From the NCBI GenBank assembly GCA_029891345.1, contig CM057002.1, positions 22,492,795-22,556,794 on the forward strand: 64,000 bases of DNA. Direction: 5' to 3'. The stretch's first letter is position 1; every line of letters begins with the position of its first letter. Of the stretch, positions 10,790 through 20,972 are shown in pieces. Below the pieces are notes generated by a model that worked only from the letters and a program-made list of their open reading frames with translations, searched no databases and had not been told where the DNA came from. The position numbers were made by a program, and so were the translations under genes. Source of the DNA: Dryococelus australis. Taxonomy: Eukaryota > Arthropoda > Insecta > Phasmatodea > Phasmatidae.

Positions 10790-11275
10790 GCGATAATAAT
10801 GTAGGAAATAATTTTACAGCTATTTTTATGTACGTCCATTTGTCACAAACGTATATGGATGAAACTGACGTAAAAAAAAGTTAATTATAAAATTGTTATA
10901 ATATATTGTTACTATGAATTTATTTCACATAGTCGCAGTAAATATTATGACGACCTTTCTTGAACAAGATTTTCTTGCAAGTTCTGCTTTCCAAAGCATC
11001 CAGAATGGAAATGCACTTAACTTTTGTTTAAAAAAATACAGATTATTTTAATCGATTTTTTTTTTTTTAATTTTTAAAAGTACATTTTAGTAAAATATTT
11101 TATAATGTTGCAAAATATATACATTCTTCTTTCATATACACCATAAATGGCACTTTTCTGACAATTCTTATGGTGTCTGCACTACTTGTTTTACGAGTTC
11201 TTCGCATTGTATAGTCGGGTGCAGTGCTCCATAGGCAGTTGCTTTACTTCAACCTTAAGTAGGAGGCGTATTACT
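10790..11275 (+). mobile_element. Foldback element N, one-armed copy
   Basis: Aligns with the right half of the palindromic element at 17.05-17.80 kb. Shared blocks are CATTTGTCACAAACGTATATG, AAGCATCCAGAATGGAAATG, GTTGCAAAATATATACATTC and the terminus CATTGTATAGTCGGGTGCAG followed by CTCCATAGG. It runs to a CAACCTTAAGTAGGAGG flank. No matching left arm is found. Confidence 0.75.
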
Positions 11276-12088
11276 CGGCATTTTAAATATAAGTATTGGC
11301 ATTCACAGTTTGGCAGACAGGCCGTACAAGGCAAAGTGCAGATTAAGCAAGAATGTTTCATAGTAAAAAACTGATGTTAGTACAAACAATTCGTCGGAAA
11401 ATAGTTGCCAAATTTTTTCTTGTAGCACAAGTGGAATACTGCATCTTTACAACACATTGTTTCACGAAACGTGCAAAATTATTTATGTACGTTCATTTTC
11501 ACAATAAACCCGAAGTCTACATTACTCACTTGTTAAAATTCGACACTGGTTTTGCACATTAAACGCAAATGTGTTGCCAAATTCACTCTGATTTGCTTGT
11601 AGTGTAATGGAAATTGTCTTGGCAACTTGTTTCTAAAAAAAAACTGATTGTAAAAATAATAAGAGTGTACTCGGCACAATCTTTGTCAATATTGTTGAGC
11701 GAACATACGCGTAAAACGAGAGGCATAACTGTTATTTGTTGAAAAACATTCAAAACAATTCTACAAGTTAGTAAAAAAAAAAAAAAAAAAAAAATTTGAA
11801 ATTGCAACACTCTGGTTAAAGCAATTATTGTTTCTGCGACGTCAATTCTTGACTTTTTAAAAATACTCTTTGCTGTCGAACACTTTGGAACTATTTCACT
11901 TACAGTCTGTATGCGCTTATAGGAATATTAAACTTGAAGTGCTTTTCTAATAAAAGCAAAGAAACAAAAGAGGTTGTTTAGTCAGTTATTTAATTTACAC
12001 TGCTTTGTCGTTCTCCTTATTTACTTTCTACGCTCCTTTACAATTCTCGCTATCTAAGTAAACAGTTCCGTATAAACTCATTCTATCT
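11276..12088. other. Unassigned DNA with poly-A tract
   Basis: No gene supported. A poly-A run of about 21 lies at 11774-11794. I recognise no repeat family here. Confidence 0.4.
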
Positions 12089-12301
12089 ATAGCTGTACAC
12101 GGTACAGTGAGCACTTTTTAAGGCCCTTATAAATTTTTCCTTTCATCCAATTTCCATCTTCCTACTGCTTTTAAAAATAAACATTGCAATATTACCAAAA
12201 AAAAACACAGTGTATTATACATTTCACCACCCCAAAATTTAATGTCTGAGGCTGCAATAAGATATATGTATTTATACTCACTTTACCGTGAACAACCTAT
12301 A
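12089..12301 (+). mobile_element. A2 MITE, TTTTTAAGGCCCTT subtype
   Basis: The left end GCTGTACACGGTACAGTGAG and right end CTCACTTTACCGTGAACAAC plus CTATA are inverted. The interior CTTTCATCCAATTTCCATCT and GTCTGAGGCTGCAATAAGAT define the subtype also seen at 50.85 kb and, reversed, at 44.89 kb. Confidence 0.82.
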
Positions 12302-12924
12302 AGAAGTTTAGTAGAAACTAAAGGCCCCTTATCGGAATCGATTACTCAAAAATCACACGATGATATTGCGTAGACACGATAAGTTTTGAATGGAGAAGGG
12401 TTTTTTTTATCATACGTACTTAGGTTTAATATAACTCGTGATACACCGTCAATTCACTAGCGTGCTGACAGCCAACTGTCAAAAAAAGTCTGGCTGAAGC
12501 AGCACTTCTTTTTCATAAATAAGAAGCAAATTTCTCTCCCCACCTATTCTCCTCCTCATTCGCCGAGAAATGAATTTCGTGGCACGCGATGGCAGACATG
12601 ATGTTTCGGGATCTATAACTTCTGAAGCCCAATTTCCGGCGCGATGAAAGAAAGAAAGAAAAAAAAAAAACGCAAAACTGAAGTTTAAAAGACACGAAGA
12701 AGTATTGCGTGATGCCTGAAGTTTCTTACCAGAACACTTGCGTAGTAAACCTCCTCCATTCTCTCTGCTAATGCTTCCGGGTTCCGGGGTCTGTCGGCTT
12801 TGCAGCCAAGTGGCATAACTTGTTCAGGGAACTCTAAGTAAAGCAATATCTGCACAAAATATCATTTGCGCCAGACTTTTCCCAGGTTTAATAAATACGA
12901 CTTACAGCTTTTCCTTCTCAAAAC
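12302..12924. other. Unassigned DNA
   Basis: No gene or recognised mobile element. A purine-rich A/G stretch lies near 12645-12670. Confidence 0.4.
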
Positions 12925-12962
12925 ACACACACACACACGCGTATGTATGTATGTGTGTGTGT

Positions 12963-13052
<90 letters not shown>
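12925..13052. repeat. CA / GTAT / TA compound microsatellite
   Basis: A CA run, then CGCGTATGTATGTATG, a GT run, and about 43 TA dinucleotides (12966-13052). The CA and GT runs are mutually complementary, so the left part can fold on itself. Open frames of alternating Y/I are artefacts of the repeat. Confidence 0.97.
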
Positions 13053-13054
<2 letters not shown>

Positions 13055-13249
13055 AACTGACGTTACCAAACTTTTAAATTTGTTTAGTGCAATGAGACAT
13101 TTAAGTAATTAAGTTAAAAAGGATTTAGTTTTTTTGTAGTCAATGAATCTTAATTAAGCAGTAATTTTCTGACTATTACAATTTCTACAAAAAAAATATG
13201 TATCGGCGTGGTCTTTATTACCGTACCGACGCCCAGGTCCGTGTAACAG

Positions 13250-13372
13250 CGGTATGGATGGTACAAGCTATTAAAAGTAAAGGAATTACTTTTTAAGGCT
13301 CTGCTTGATTTTTCCTTTCAGGCAATTTCTATCTTTCTGCCACTTTTAATATAAACATATTTATTGGTGGTT
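13250..13372 (+). mobile_element. A2 relic
   Basis: TACTTTTTAAGGCTCTGCTTG, TTTTTCCTTTCAGGCAATTT and ATTTATTGGTGGTTAAT match A2 interiors, but both terminal repeats are eroded. Confidence 0.5.
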
Positions 13373-13399
13373 AATTAGTGAGGCAGCCTTAAGGCCCCC

Positions 13400-13517
13400 G
13401 CTTTTTTTCCACGTTTGAGGCAAAGAAGCGTGGGAACGAAAAGGTCGACATTGCCACGCGTATCAAGTGCGCCATCGCCACTAAGCGCAAGGCCTTGAAC
13501 TGGCGTGCAGTGTTTTA
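13400..13517 (-). repeat. Repeat M fragment, minus strand
   Basis: Contains CACGCGTATCAAGTGCGCCA, CGCCACTAAGCGCAAGGCCT and TTGAACTGGCGTGCAGTGTT. These are shared with copies at 46.8, 58.9, 60.1 and 61.6 kb. The A2 that follows is inserted immediately after GTGCAGTGTTTTA, so it probably entered this M copy. Confidence 0.7.
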
Positions 13518-13752
13518 CAGGCCGTTCGCTGTAAAGTGAGCACTTTTGAAGCCCTAGTGACTTTTTTCTTTCAGCCAATTTATATCCATCCACTACTTGT
13601 TAATGTAATCTTTGCCATGTGAGTAATAAGCACAGTGTATACATTCACCATACCCAAAACCAAAAGCCCGACGCCACAATGAAATGTATTTGTTGGTTAT
13701 TATGTCTGATGAAACAGCTTCAAAAAGTGCTCACTTTACCGTGAACGGCCTA
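13518..13752 (+). mobile_element. A2 MITE
   Basis: Ends AGGCCGTTCGCTGTAAAGTG and CACTTTACCGTGAACGGCCTA are inverted. The interior TTTCTTTCAGCCAATTTATA and CCATACCCAAAACCAAAAGC is nearly the same as the copy at 46839-47073. Both lie next to M fragments. Confidence 0.87.
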
Positions 13753-13782
13753 TAGTCGCATTGCGTTTACCTAACCTATGGG

Positions 13783-14064
13783 TAGGGGACAGGTGTTTTT
13801 CGCGAAAAGATTTCAAGACCAGTTGTACTCCAAAACACTTTTTGTTCATATTCACTTTCGTTGGATGTCGCGTGCCTCACGTGTCTGTCCGTGAATCATG
13901 GACGTTCAGTACCGGAGTACTTTATTACGATTGGTCCAGCCAAGTAGGAACAAGTCTTCTCACGCAGACACGTGGCTAATAAACAAAGGAAGTTGTGATT
14001 GTGGAGACAGGATATTGAAGTCTAGCATGGCCATAAATATTTTCGCGAAATACACCTGTCCCTA
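13783..14064 (+). mobile_element. hAT-4 MITE
   Basis: Starts TAGGGGACAGGTGTTTTTCG and ends ...AAATACACCTGTCCCTA. The flanks CCTATGGG (13775-13782) and CCAATGGG (14065-14072) agree at 7 of 8 positions. The internal GATTGGTCCAGCCAAG and GTCTGTCCGTGAATCATGGA blocks recur in the other hAT-4 copies. The overlapping open frames are read-through. Confidence 0.88.
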
Positions 14065-14434
14065 CCAATGGGACTTCCAGCGATGACCCTATTATTTTAT
14101 TGGTGGCAAGTCTGTGGGGAGGTCCAATGAAGGGCTCCTGAGTAGTTTTGTTAAGTATTTAATACGTATATTTTATTCGGATACAGACATTTGAAAAAGC
14201 CGTTTTTAGCCATTTTGGAGTACTCTGAAGTGGTGTTTATAATGTCCTCGACGTCTTGACAGCACTCAACAACCTTCGCCAGAAGTGTATGTGCGTTTCG
14301 TAGGTCAGCTCATTGGACGCTTGTTTAATAGTTACGTGGGAATGCGAGTATTTCAAACCCACTGAAACGCAGTTCCAAAGCCGTGTAGGCGGGAGCCTTA
14401 CAAACCGCTCATTTTACCTTGGATAGCATATAGG
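14065..14434. other. Unassigned DNA
   Basis: No recognised gene or repeat, except a possible eroded A-type end (CGCTCATTTTACCTTGGATA) at 14406-14425. Confidence 0.35.
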
Positions 14435-14714
14435 CAGAGACATGCTAAATTCGCGTTATTATTTGAAGACAGACGAGACTTCAAACGTGTTCAGTATTGC
14501 ATTTGTCGTTGGACTACAGTTTGTTAGGACACGCCCAGGACGGATTTGGACCAATAGGAGGCCACTAACGAGGAGCTGGCCCAATCAAGTCGAAAGGGGA
14601 AATGTGTCCTCACTGCTGCAGAAGCCAATAAAGAAGTGACACCGGCTATAATATGTATAGGATGATGAATTTTAGCGTGCCACTAGTAAATAACGCGAAT
14701 TTTGCATGTCTCTA
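14435..14714 (+). mobile_element. hAT-3 MITE
   Basis: Starts CAGAGACATGCTAAATTCGC and ends ...GCGAATTTTGCATGTCTCTA. The flanks CATATAGG and TCTATAGG match at 6 of 8 positions. Contains three CCAAT pentamers (GACCAATAGG, GCCCAATCAA, AGCCAATAAA) in the same order as the copies at 22.3 and 28.9 kb. Confidence 0.85.
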
Positions 14715-15389
14715 TCTATAGGCAGTTTGTAATTTCTGCGGAGGCAGCGCCTCCATCGTCTTAAGGGCTTGACGTGTGGTGACAAGCAGATGTCTGGTCC
14801 TTATCTATCACCTCCAATTACCATCGCACCGGGATGAGAGGGAGATGATGTGGTTCCAGTAGGGGAAACACACCCCCGCGCGACAAAACTTCCTTTGTTT
14901 GTCGTGGGCTCAGGGGACACACCCCTTCTTATCGCGGAGCTAGGCGCCATGTCCGGCCAAAGATAACCCGAGGGTGGGCCGTGCTGGGTACACAAGGGGG
15001 AGGGGAGTATGCCCTGGGGACGAGGCTCGAGAAAATTAGCCCCGCGGTGGTAGCTGGAAGAGTGGGGGGGGGGGGGGGTGATACCCGGTTACCCCAGCCG
15101 TAGCAGGAATATGTAAATGGGGATTACCGTGCGAGGGCGGGCAGCGCGCCCTTGATAAGGAGATGAGGACACGTGGAGCTAATAGCCCGCACGCGGTTGA
15201 AGCCACGTCCAAGAACGACGGCCGGGACATTTTCTTTTGGCGAAATTTCGGGACGAGCCGGAACATTTAAAACGCGTGAATTTCGCTTCCCGTTTGTCAT
15301 TTGGTCACAGGTCACTATAGTCTACACGACCTGTGCGCACGAAATATGAAATTACAGGAAAACCTCTTTTAGGCTGGGTTTCGCCCCTT
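14715..15389. other. GC-moderate unassigned DNA with G15 tract
   Basis: A run of 15 G lies at 15064-15078. No gene motif is visible. The proline-rich open frames on the minus strand come from the C/G runs. Confidence 0.4.
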
Positions 15390-15555
15390 CCGCAGAAACT
15401 ATTCGTTTCCACGTCGTAATCTTGGATTCGCAGTAATCACTGACAATGCACGATTATGGGAAATTTCCATTTCAAGAGTTGTTTTATATTTTTGCTCGTA
15501 GTAATTTTAATTTCGTGCTATCTGCTTGTCGCAAAAAGTCGAGAAAGTTGTAATA
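15390..15555 (+). repeat. Dispersed repeat shared with 58.2 kb
   Basis: CACGTCGTAATCTTGGATTC, AGTAATTTTAATTTCGTGCT and ATCTGCTTGTCGCAAAAAGT match the segment at about 58170-58310. Class unknown. The 147-residue open frame beginning at 15456 starts inside it, has a hydrophobic N-terminus by composition only, and is not supported as a gene. Confidence 0.5.
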
Positions 15556-15559
15556 AGCA

Positions 15560-15720
15560 GATCTGCAGGTTCCTGCCCGCGAATCACGGACGCTCAGTGT
15601 TTCTGACTAGCCCAGTGAACTCTCTCACGACAAAAGACACGTGGCCGATAATCAAGAGGAAAACTGCATTGGAGTCCAGCCAATCTTATCGCGGAGAAAC
15701 AGGTGGCTGGCTCCGTGTAC
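15560..15720 (+). mobile_element. hAT-4-like relic
   Basis: CGAATCACGGACGCTCAGTG, ACACGTGGCCGATAATCAAG and the CGCGGAGAAACAGGTGG end parallel the hAT-4 interior and right end (compare 13.88-14.06 kb). No left terminus remains. Confidence 0.5.
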
Positions 15721-16328
15721 AGGTCACTGCATCTCCAGCCACGACAACATCAACGGAGTCATCATTTGGCACGAGACGTGTACATTTCGGCTTCCACCCG
15801 TTTGGCCACGCATTAATTTCTGAGTTCCAAGGGGCACGCCACGGCGAACCGGAAAGTTTTAACCCCCGAATTCTACAGCATACTAGGCTTTGCTCCTAGA
15901 TATTTCTTTTCCAGTCAAACTGCATTTAATGCAATCTGTATGGTGTACAGGACATACTTATTCAGTATGAGTGCGATTATATAAAACGGTGAGCGAGTAT
16001 TGGCACACTGAATTTTGTTGAAAATAGAGGTCAGATTTGTCATAAATATATTTTTGTTCATTCAAGCGAAACTGTTAATATTCATTCAATAAATAGTTTA
16101 AATAATAAACTGTAGATGAAAAGTTGTTTTTTTCTAATTTCGTAGCTTGTACCACAAATGCTGTATGCCGCGCTTAAACTCTAATTCCACACTTTGAACC
16201 TTCATGTAACACTGTTGTGTCGGAATCTGAGTGTTATATTTTGAAAACTATAATGATTTGACAACTAACAACTGCATTAAGGGGGCACTTTTCGAAACCT
16301 CTGTCAGATTAAAAAAAAAAAAACTTAC

Positions 16329-16625
16329 CCCTTTCAGACCCACTTTAATTTACGGTTTTAGGTGTCGCAAACAGGACATTTTATGATGCGTGCTGTACTG
16401 AATTTGACACAACACTTGTTTCGTTGTGTCACAGCCAATGAGCTGTAAGCTATATGTTCCGCTACAGTTATACGAACCAGTTATGACCTAGACCAGTAAA
16501 AATGTTTGCGAATCATTTAAACACCGGTAAGATCAATGGTCATTATGATTCGCAGTGTGCAGCACTACCAAAAAATACCTACACGTACCTAATGTACACA
16601 ATTGTGTACATTGGGTCTGAATGGG
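16329..16625 (+). mobile_element. K element copy 1 (piggyBac-like)
   Basis: Begins CCCTTTCAGACCCACTTTAA after a TTAC (probably a mutated TTAA, 16325-16328) and ends GTACATTGGGTCTGAATGGG before TTAA (16626-16629). TTAA flanks with CCC...GGG inverted ends are the piggyBac signature. Contains AGCCAATGAGC. No coding capacity. Confidence 0.82.
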
Positions 16626-16638
16626 TTAAGGTGTAAAG

Positions 16639-17052
16639 CTGGGCTCACAACTATCCGTTGCACCCGTCATTCGCCCGTCCGTCAGTTAATCATCCGTCTG
16701 TTTTTTTCGTCCGTCAGTTGAAAGCGACTCACAACAATCCGTCGTGCGTCGTACAGAACTCAACACCGCACTCTTTCTTTTGTAGAAAGTATATTTTGGT
16801 TGGAGATAATTTTCAAGAGCAAAACGTTTTCGGGAAATAGTTTTTTTTTTTTTACGTGATGAAAATTTTAACTGGATTATTATTTACGTTTTAAATTCCT
16901 GAATTTACACCAAGATAAATAAACACATCCACCACCTTGAATTTTATTTCAAAGTCGGTCGGTACGTCGAAAGATAGCCTATATTTGACGGATTGACAGA
17001 TAGAAAAAAAAAAAGTTGCCCTGCGGTCGGGCGTCTGACGGATGGTCGTGGA
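16639..17052. mobile_element. Inverted-repeat element, unclassified
   Basis: The left GGGCTCACAACTATCCGTTG and the right end, read inverted as ATCCACGACCATCCGTCAGA, are related over about 30 bases. Both carry TCCGTCNG-type repeats (CCGTCCGTCAG, CATCCGTCTG). A foldback N copy is fused to its right edge. Target duplication unresolved. Confidence 0.5.
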
Positions 17053-17802
17053 TCTATGGAGCACTGCACCCGACTATACAATGTGAAGAGCTCATAAAAA
17101 AAAGTAGTGCAGACGCCATATAAATTGTCAGAAAAGTGCGCGAAAGAATGTGTATATTTTGCAACATCATAAAATATTTTTCTAAAATATTCTTTTTAAA
17201 TGTAAAAATTAATCGATTAAAATAGACTGCATTTTTAACAAAAGTTAAGTATATTTCCATTTTGGATGCTTCAGAAAGTACAATTTGCAAGAAAATCGTC
17301 ATATAATATCGTAATAATGTTTACTACGATTGTATGTAAGAAAAATGTAATAAAAATGCAGGAAATAATTTTTATAATGGATTTTATGTGTGTCCATTTG
17401 TCACAAACATTTATGGCTGAAACTGATGTAAATTAAGTTAATTATAAAATTGATATGATTATTTATTACTACGATTTTATTATATATGATCACAGTAAAT
17501 ATTATGGCGATCTTTCTTGAAGAAGATTTTCTTGTAAATTCTGCTTTCTGAAGCATCCAAAATGGAAATACGCTTAAATATTGTTAGAAAAGCGCACTCT
17601 ATCGTTCGTATAATTTTTTTACATTTCAAAAGAATATTTTAGTAAAATATTTTACTATGTTGCAAAATATATACATTCTTCTTTCATGTACAGCATAAAT
17701 TGTACTCTCTTGATTGTACTACTTTTTTTTTATGAGCTCTTCGCATTGTATAGTCGGGTGCAGTGCTCCATAGGCAATTTGCTTTATTTCAACCTTAACG
17801 TA
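17053..17802. mobile_element. Foldback element N with about 250-bp inverted arms
   Basis: The left arm at about 17053-17300 begins TATGGAGCACTGCACCCGAC. The right arm at about 17530-17780 ends with the inverse, GTCGGGTGCAGTGCTCCATA. Arms also share AAGCATCCAAAATGGAAAT and TTGCAAAATATATACATTC. A non-palindromic middle (17310-17520) contains CATTTGTCACAAAC. The right end continues to CAACCTTAA, as in the 11.2 kb copy. Non-coding. Confidence 0.82.
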
Positions 17803-18695
17803 CTCCAGACGCACGCGGAAGTCGACTTTAACGACCGTCCACACACGCCACGCCGCGCTTGCTACCTGACCCCCCCCCCCCCCCATCCACGCACGCCGGC
17901 GCGCGAACTCGAAGAAGCCTGGCCCCGCTAATTAGTTCTCGGGTGCTCGTTAGGCGGCGCGCGCGAGGCTCCGGTTGGGCTCATTACGTCACGGGAGAGG
18001 GGCGTGGTCGCCCTCCAGGACCCCACTGTTGCCAACTTGCTGATTTTCTCACCAGACGTGGTGGTTTCAGAAAACGGCCTCGTGGCCAAACTTCATATTC
18101 GCGACGGGTCGAAAAGTTAGTGGAAAGGAGCGGTTGGGATATCTCTTAAACCCTTCCATTACCACGTCAATATATGACTTCTGGTGATGCAAGTAAGAAA
18201 AAAATGTATTCGTACTGTACTTACGGGGAATCAGTCCCCGCCATCTTGGATTTCCGGGATTTTCGTCGTAAACTGTATTACAGATTTTGTATTTTATTTT
18301 GGGCTTCGACAAAGCGTAGGGCATTATGCACATGTTCTAAAACGTGTATTGCTAGACTATTGTTGCCAGGTCCATTTCTGTAACCGAAAGCAAGAAAAAA
18401 TTATTCATTTCTTGCCTTCAATCACTAGTGAAAAAATAATAAATTATGTAGAAATTTAAAATGTTGATTAAGTTTAAGGAGCTATTATTTGTGTCATGTC
18501 GTGCGAAAAATTTCATTAAATATTCTTAAATTGAACTTATGAAGAAAAAAAATAGTGAAAACCAAAGACAGTGGCGACTGATCCTCCTTAAGTTAGTTAG
18601 GAACGTCTTTCTCTATCGCAACCACTAATCTGTAGGTGTTGCGTTCAGTGGTTAGTACATGAGCCAGTCGTAACGTAAGAGTGGCGAGTGAAGAG
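17803..18695. other. CpG-rich patch then AT-rich DNA
   Basis: 17810-18050 is CpG-rich, with C15 at 17870-17884, GCGCGC blocks and a TTACGTCACGGGAG motif (a CRE-like TTACGTCA). The layout could suit a promoter, but no exon, splice pattern or transcript evidence is visible. The remainder is AT-rich and unassigned. Confidence 0.35.
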
Positions 18696-18699
18696 ATTT

Positions 18700-18815
18700 G
18701 GACGGCTCCATATTCACCTCATTTCACCCTCATTGGCGTAAAGACCCTAACGTTAAGAGGTTTTGAGAGCCGATGAGGGCGATTGATATGAGCATACAGC
18801 AGCGCCGGAGAGCTA
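18700..18815. mobile_element. Two SINE S1 tails in inverted orientation
   Basis: CATATTCACCTCATTTCACC at about 18708 is the S1 3' region on the plus strand. TTTTGAGAGCCGATGAGGGC at about 18758 onward is the same region on the minus strand. Only 3' parts are present, meeting tail to tail. Confidence 0.65.
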
Positions 18816-18825
18816 CGGATGGTAG

Positions 18826-19324
18826 CGAAGAGATTTGGGCAAGAAATTTGAGTGATTCCACGACCTGTTGTACTCCGAGACACTTTAGGGGCCGCGGTGG
18901 CCGAGCGGTTGGTCCACCCGCCTTCCACCAAGACGAGCCGGGCTCAATCCCCGGCCGGGTCACCGGATCTTCGCAAGCGGGAATCGTGCCGGACGATGCC
19001 GTTGGTCGGCGGGGATCTTCCGTCTCTCCAGCCCCCTCATTCCGGCGCTGCTTCATACTAACCTCAATCACCCTCATCGGCTCTCAAGACCTCACTTTGG
19101 TGAGTGGATGATTACAACTGTCACGCGTTTTGAGGTTCCTACACGCTAATTACCGACATTCAGTATCGGAGTAACTGATTTTCGATTGGTCCAGTCAGTT
19201 GTAAGAAGACAATGACTTCTCACAAAGACAGCACGTCAGTGTTCAAAAGACAGTCGGAAGTACCCGAGTAGCAAATCGACGTATATCATGAGCGTGAAAA
19301 TTTTTGCGAAACAGGACGACCCTA
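18826..19324 (+). mobile_element. hAT-4 element split by a SINE
   Basis: The left part keeps CGACCTGTTGTACTCC (hAT-4 positions about 30-55). The right part keeps CTACACGCTAATTACCGACA, ATTCAGTATCGGAGTAACTG, ATTGGTCCAGTCAGTTG and an end with GCGAAACAGGACGACCCTA. The terminal left repeat is eroded. The SINE at 18889-19092 accounts for the gap relative to the copy at 13.8 kb. Confidence 0.72.
18889..19092 (+). mobile_element. SINE S1 nested in hAT-4
   Basis: A well-preserved copy with a head GGGCCGCGGTGGCCGAGCGG containing box A (TGGCCGAGCGGTTGG), box B-like GGGCTCAATCC, the body GAATCGTGCCGGACGATGCC, and the end CATCGGCTCTCAAGACCT. The flanks CACTTTAG (18881-18888) and CACTTTGG (19093-19100) form the target duplication. 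The head is Leu/Ser-tRNA-like (GGCCGAGCGG). Confidence 0.92.
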
Positions 19325-19336
19325 ATGATTTCTGGG

Positions 19337-19401
<65 letters not shown>
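19337..19401. repeat. Poly-A tract of 65 bases
   Basis: An uninterrupted A run directly after the hAT-4 right end. It is not attached to a recognisable SINE or LINE body, so it is either a simple repeat expansion or an assembly-prone site. Confidence 0.95.
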
Positions 19402-19403
<2 letters not shown>

Positions 19404-19879
19404 GGCAGATCTAGTGATTTGAAGGAACACAGGTAGTTTTTTTTAAACCCTATTTTCAGATTATCGCACTTTTCTGTCTTCAGTATTATTTATTTCCTCG
19501 AAATACACCCGGAAGGAACATGAAAATTTCCTCACGTGCGTATTACATGTTTCATTGCACGTGACTGGCTCTTCATCGGGAGTCGTGTGGGCTCTCTCTT
19601 GCGGAAAAAAAAAAACGATACTGTTAGGCCCAAGAGAAGTTTTGGGAACCTATACTGTGGAAAAGTACCTGAAGTGTCAATTTACACACTTTGAAGGTAC
19701 TGTGCGTTTGTGTGTATGTCTAACAAATATGTTAGTAAAGTATTTCAATTGGGATTATTTTTTCTGCTTTAGATTTTGTAAGCTGCGAAAACAAGTATTT
19801 TGTACAGCTTGTCCAAATCTAATCTCAAGCTGACTAAGATTACAATCTGGTGACTCTCTGGTGATTTTTTGTATACTGA
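19402..19879. other. Unassigned DNA
   Basis: No recognised gene or repeat. The open frame at 19555-19833 has no recognisable domain. Confidence 0.4.
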
Positions 19880-19883
19880 TTAA

Positions 19884-20190
19884 CCCTTTTAGACTTGCTT
19901 TAATGTGTGGTGTGAGGTGTTGCAAACAAGAGTTTTTATGATGCGCGCTGTACTTAAAAGTCAACCCACCGCTTGTTTCGTTGTCACAACCAATGAGCTG
20001 TAGGCAATGTGTTGGGCTACAGTTAGGGCCTATATGAACCAATCATGACCCAAGGCCAGTCAGACGGTTTGCGAATCATCCAGCAACAGGTAAGATAACT
20101 GGATTATTGAGCTCCGTAGTGCGCAGTACAGATCGAAAATTACCTACACGTGCGCAATGTACACAGATGTGTACACTGGGTTTGAGTGGG
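19884..20190 (+). mobile_element. K element copy 2 (piggyBac-like), intact TTAA flanks
   Basis: TTAA at 19880-19883 precedes CCCTTTTAGACTTGCTTTAA. ACACTGGGTTTGAGTGGG precedes TTAA at 20191-20194. The interior GATGCGCGCTGTACTTAAAA, AACCAATGAGCTGTAGG and GAACCAATCATGACC matches copy 1. Length 307. Non-autonomous. Confidence 0.9.
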
Positions 20191-20194
20191 TTAA

Positions 20195-20551
20195 GAGACT
20201 TTCTGTTACAAAAGTTGGCAACATCGCTGCCCAGAGCCAACCGACCGGAGGATCTGGAACCTTGTTCCGGACCGGCGAGGAGAATATCCAAAGCACAAGT
20301 CACATTTCAATGGCGACTTGTGTCAAAGCAACTGTTAATGACTTCGCCTGACAAGGGCTTTTGTTCGTGCCACGGGACGCCATTTTGAAAGAGGATCCGA
20401 CCAGTCCACTGTTTGTTGAAAACTTGTGAAACCAACCTTTGAAGGGGGGGGGGGGGGGGGGACCGGGGTATAGACAGTCGTGGGGTTTACGTGAATTTGT
20501 TCGCGTCAAAAGGGAATATTTTCTTTGGGATGTAGGAATGAAACGAAAGTA
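20195..20551. other. Unassigned DNA with G18 tract
   Basis: A G run of 18 lies at 20444-20461. No gene or repeat family recognised. Confidence 0.4.
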
Positions 20552-20972
20552 TATGCTGTTCACGGTAAAATGAGCACTTCTGAAAGCCCCGCTTAAGATC
20601 TACTTGTTTTCACGTTGTGTTTTCTTCCGCCTTATGCACGTGCAATAAACATTGCCATGAGCGTCACGAACTTATTCATGCGTCGGTCAAGTGAAAATAT
20701 GAAATTATTATAAAAGTAAATACTTTACAAATCTGCTCATTTTTACACTTCGATTCATTTTTGAAAAATCGAAGGAAATAATTTAAGTTATCATAAATGA
20801 TTACCTAACACTTTTTATTCGACGTTATGGTATGGAACTACTTTTCATCCATAGTTACCAACTTTACTGGCCGCATGCCACTCAGTGCGCCCGTTAAAAT
20901 ATATGCATGTTGGAGTAGCGACTTTTTCCTGAGGTTGATTTCAAAAGTGCTCACTTTATCGTGAACAACCTA
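20552..20972 (-). mobile_element. A1 MITE, reverse orientation
   Basis: Ends ATGCTGTTCACGGTAAAATG and CACTTTATCGTGAACAACCT. The internal order (AAGCCCCGCTTAAGATCTAC first, GCGCCCGTTAAAATATATGC last) is the reverse of the A1 copies at 33.8 and 60.5 kb. Full length for A1 (about 420 bp). Confidence 0.88.

Noticed and set aside
15456-15899. 147-residue open frame with a hydrophobic N-terminus
   Set aside because: It starts in a dispersed repeat, crosses a hAT-4 relic, and has no family motif. The apparent signal sequence is AT-rich composition.
17810-18050. Promoter of a protein-coding gene
   Set aside because: CpG richness and a CRE-like motif are present, but no exon, start codon context or conserved coding sequence can be identified on either side.
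19337-19401. Poly-A tail of a LINE or processed pseudogene
   Set aside because: The sequence upstream is a hAT-4 right end, not a retroelement body, and no reverse-transcriptase-like frame is present.
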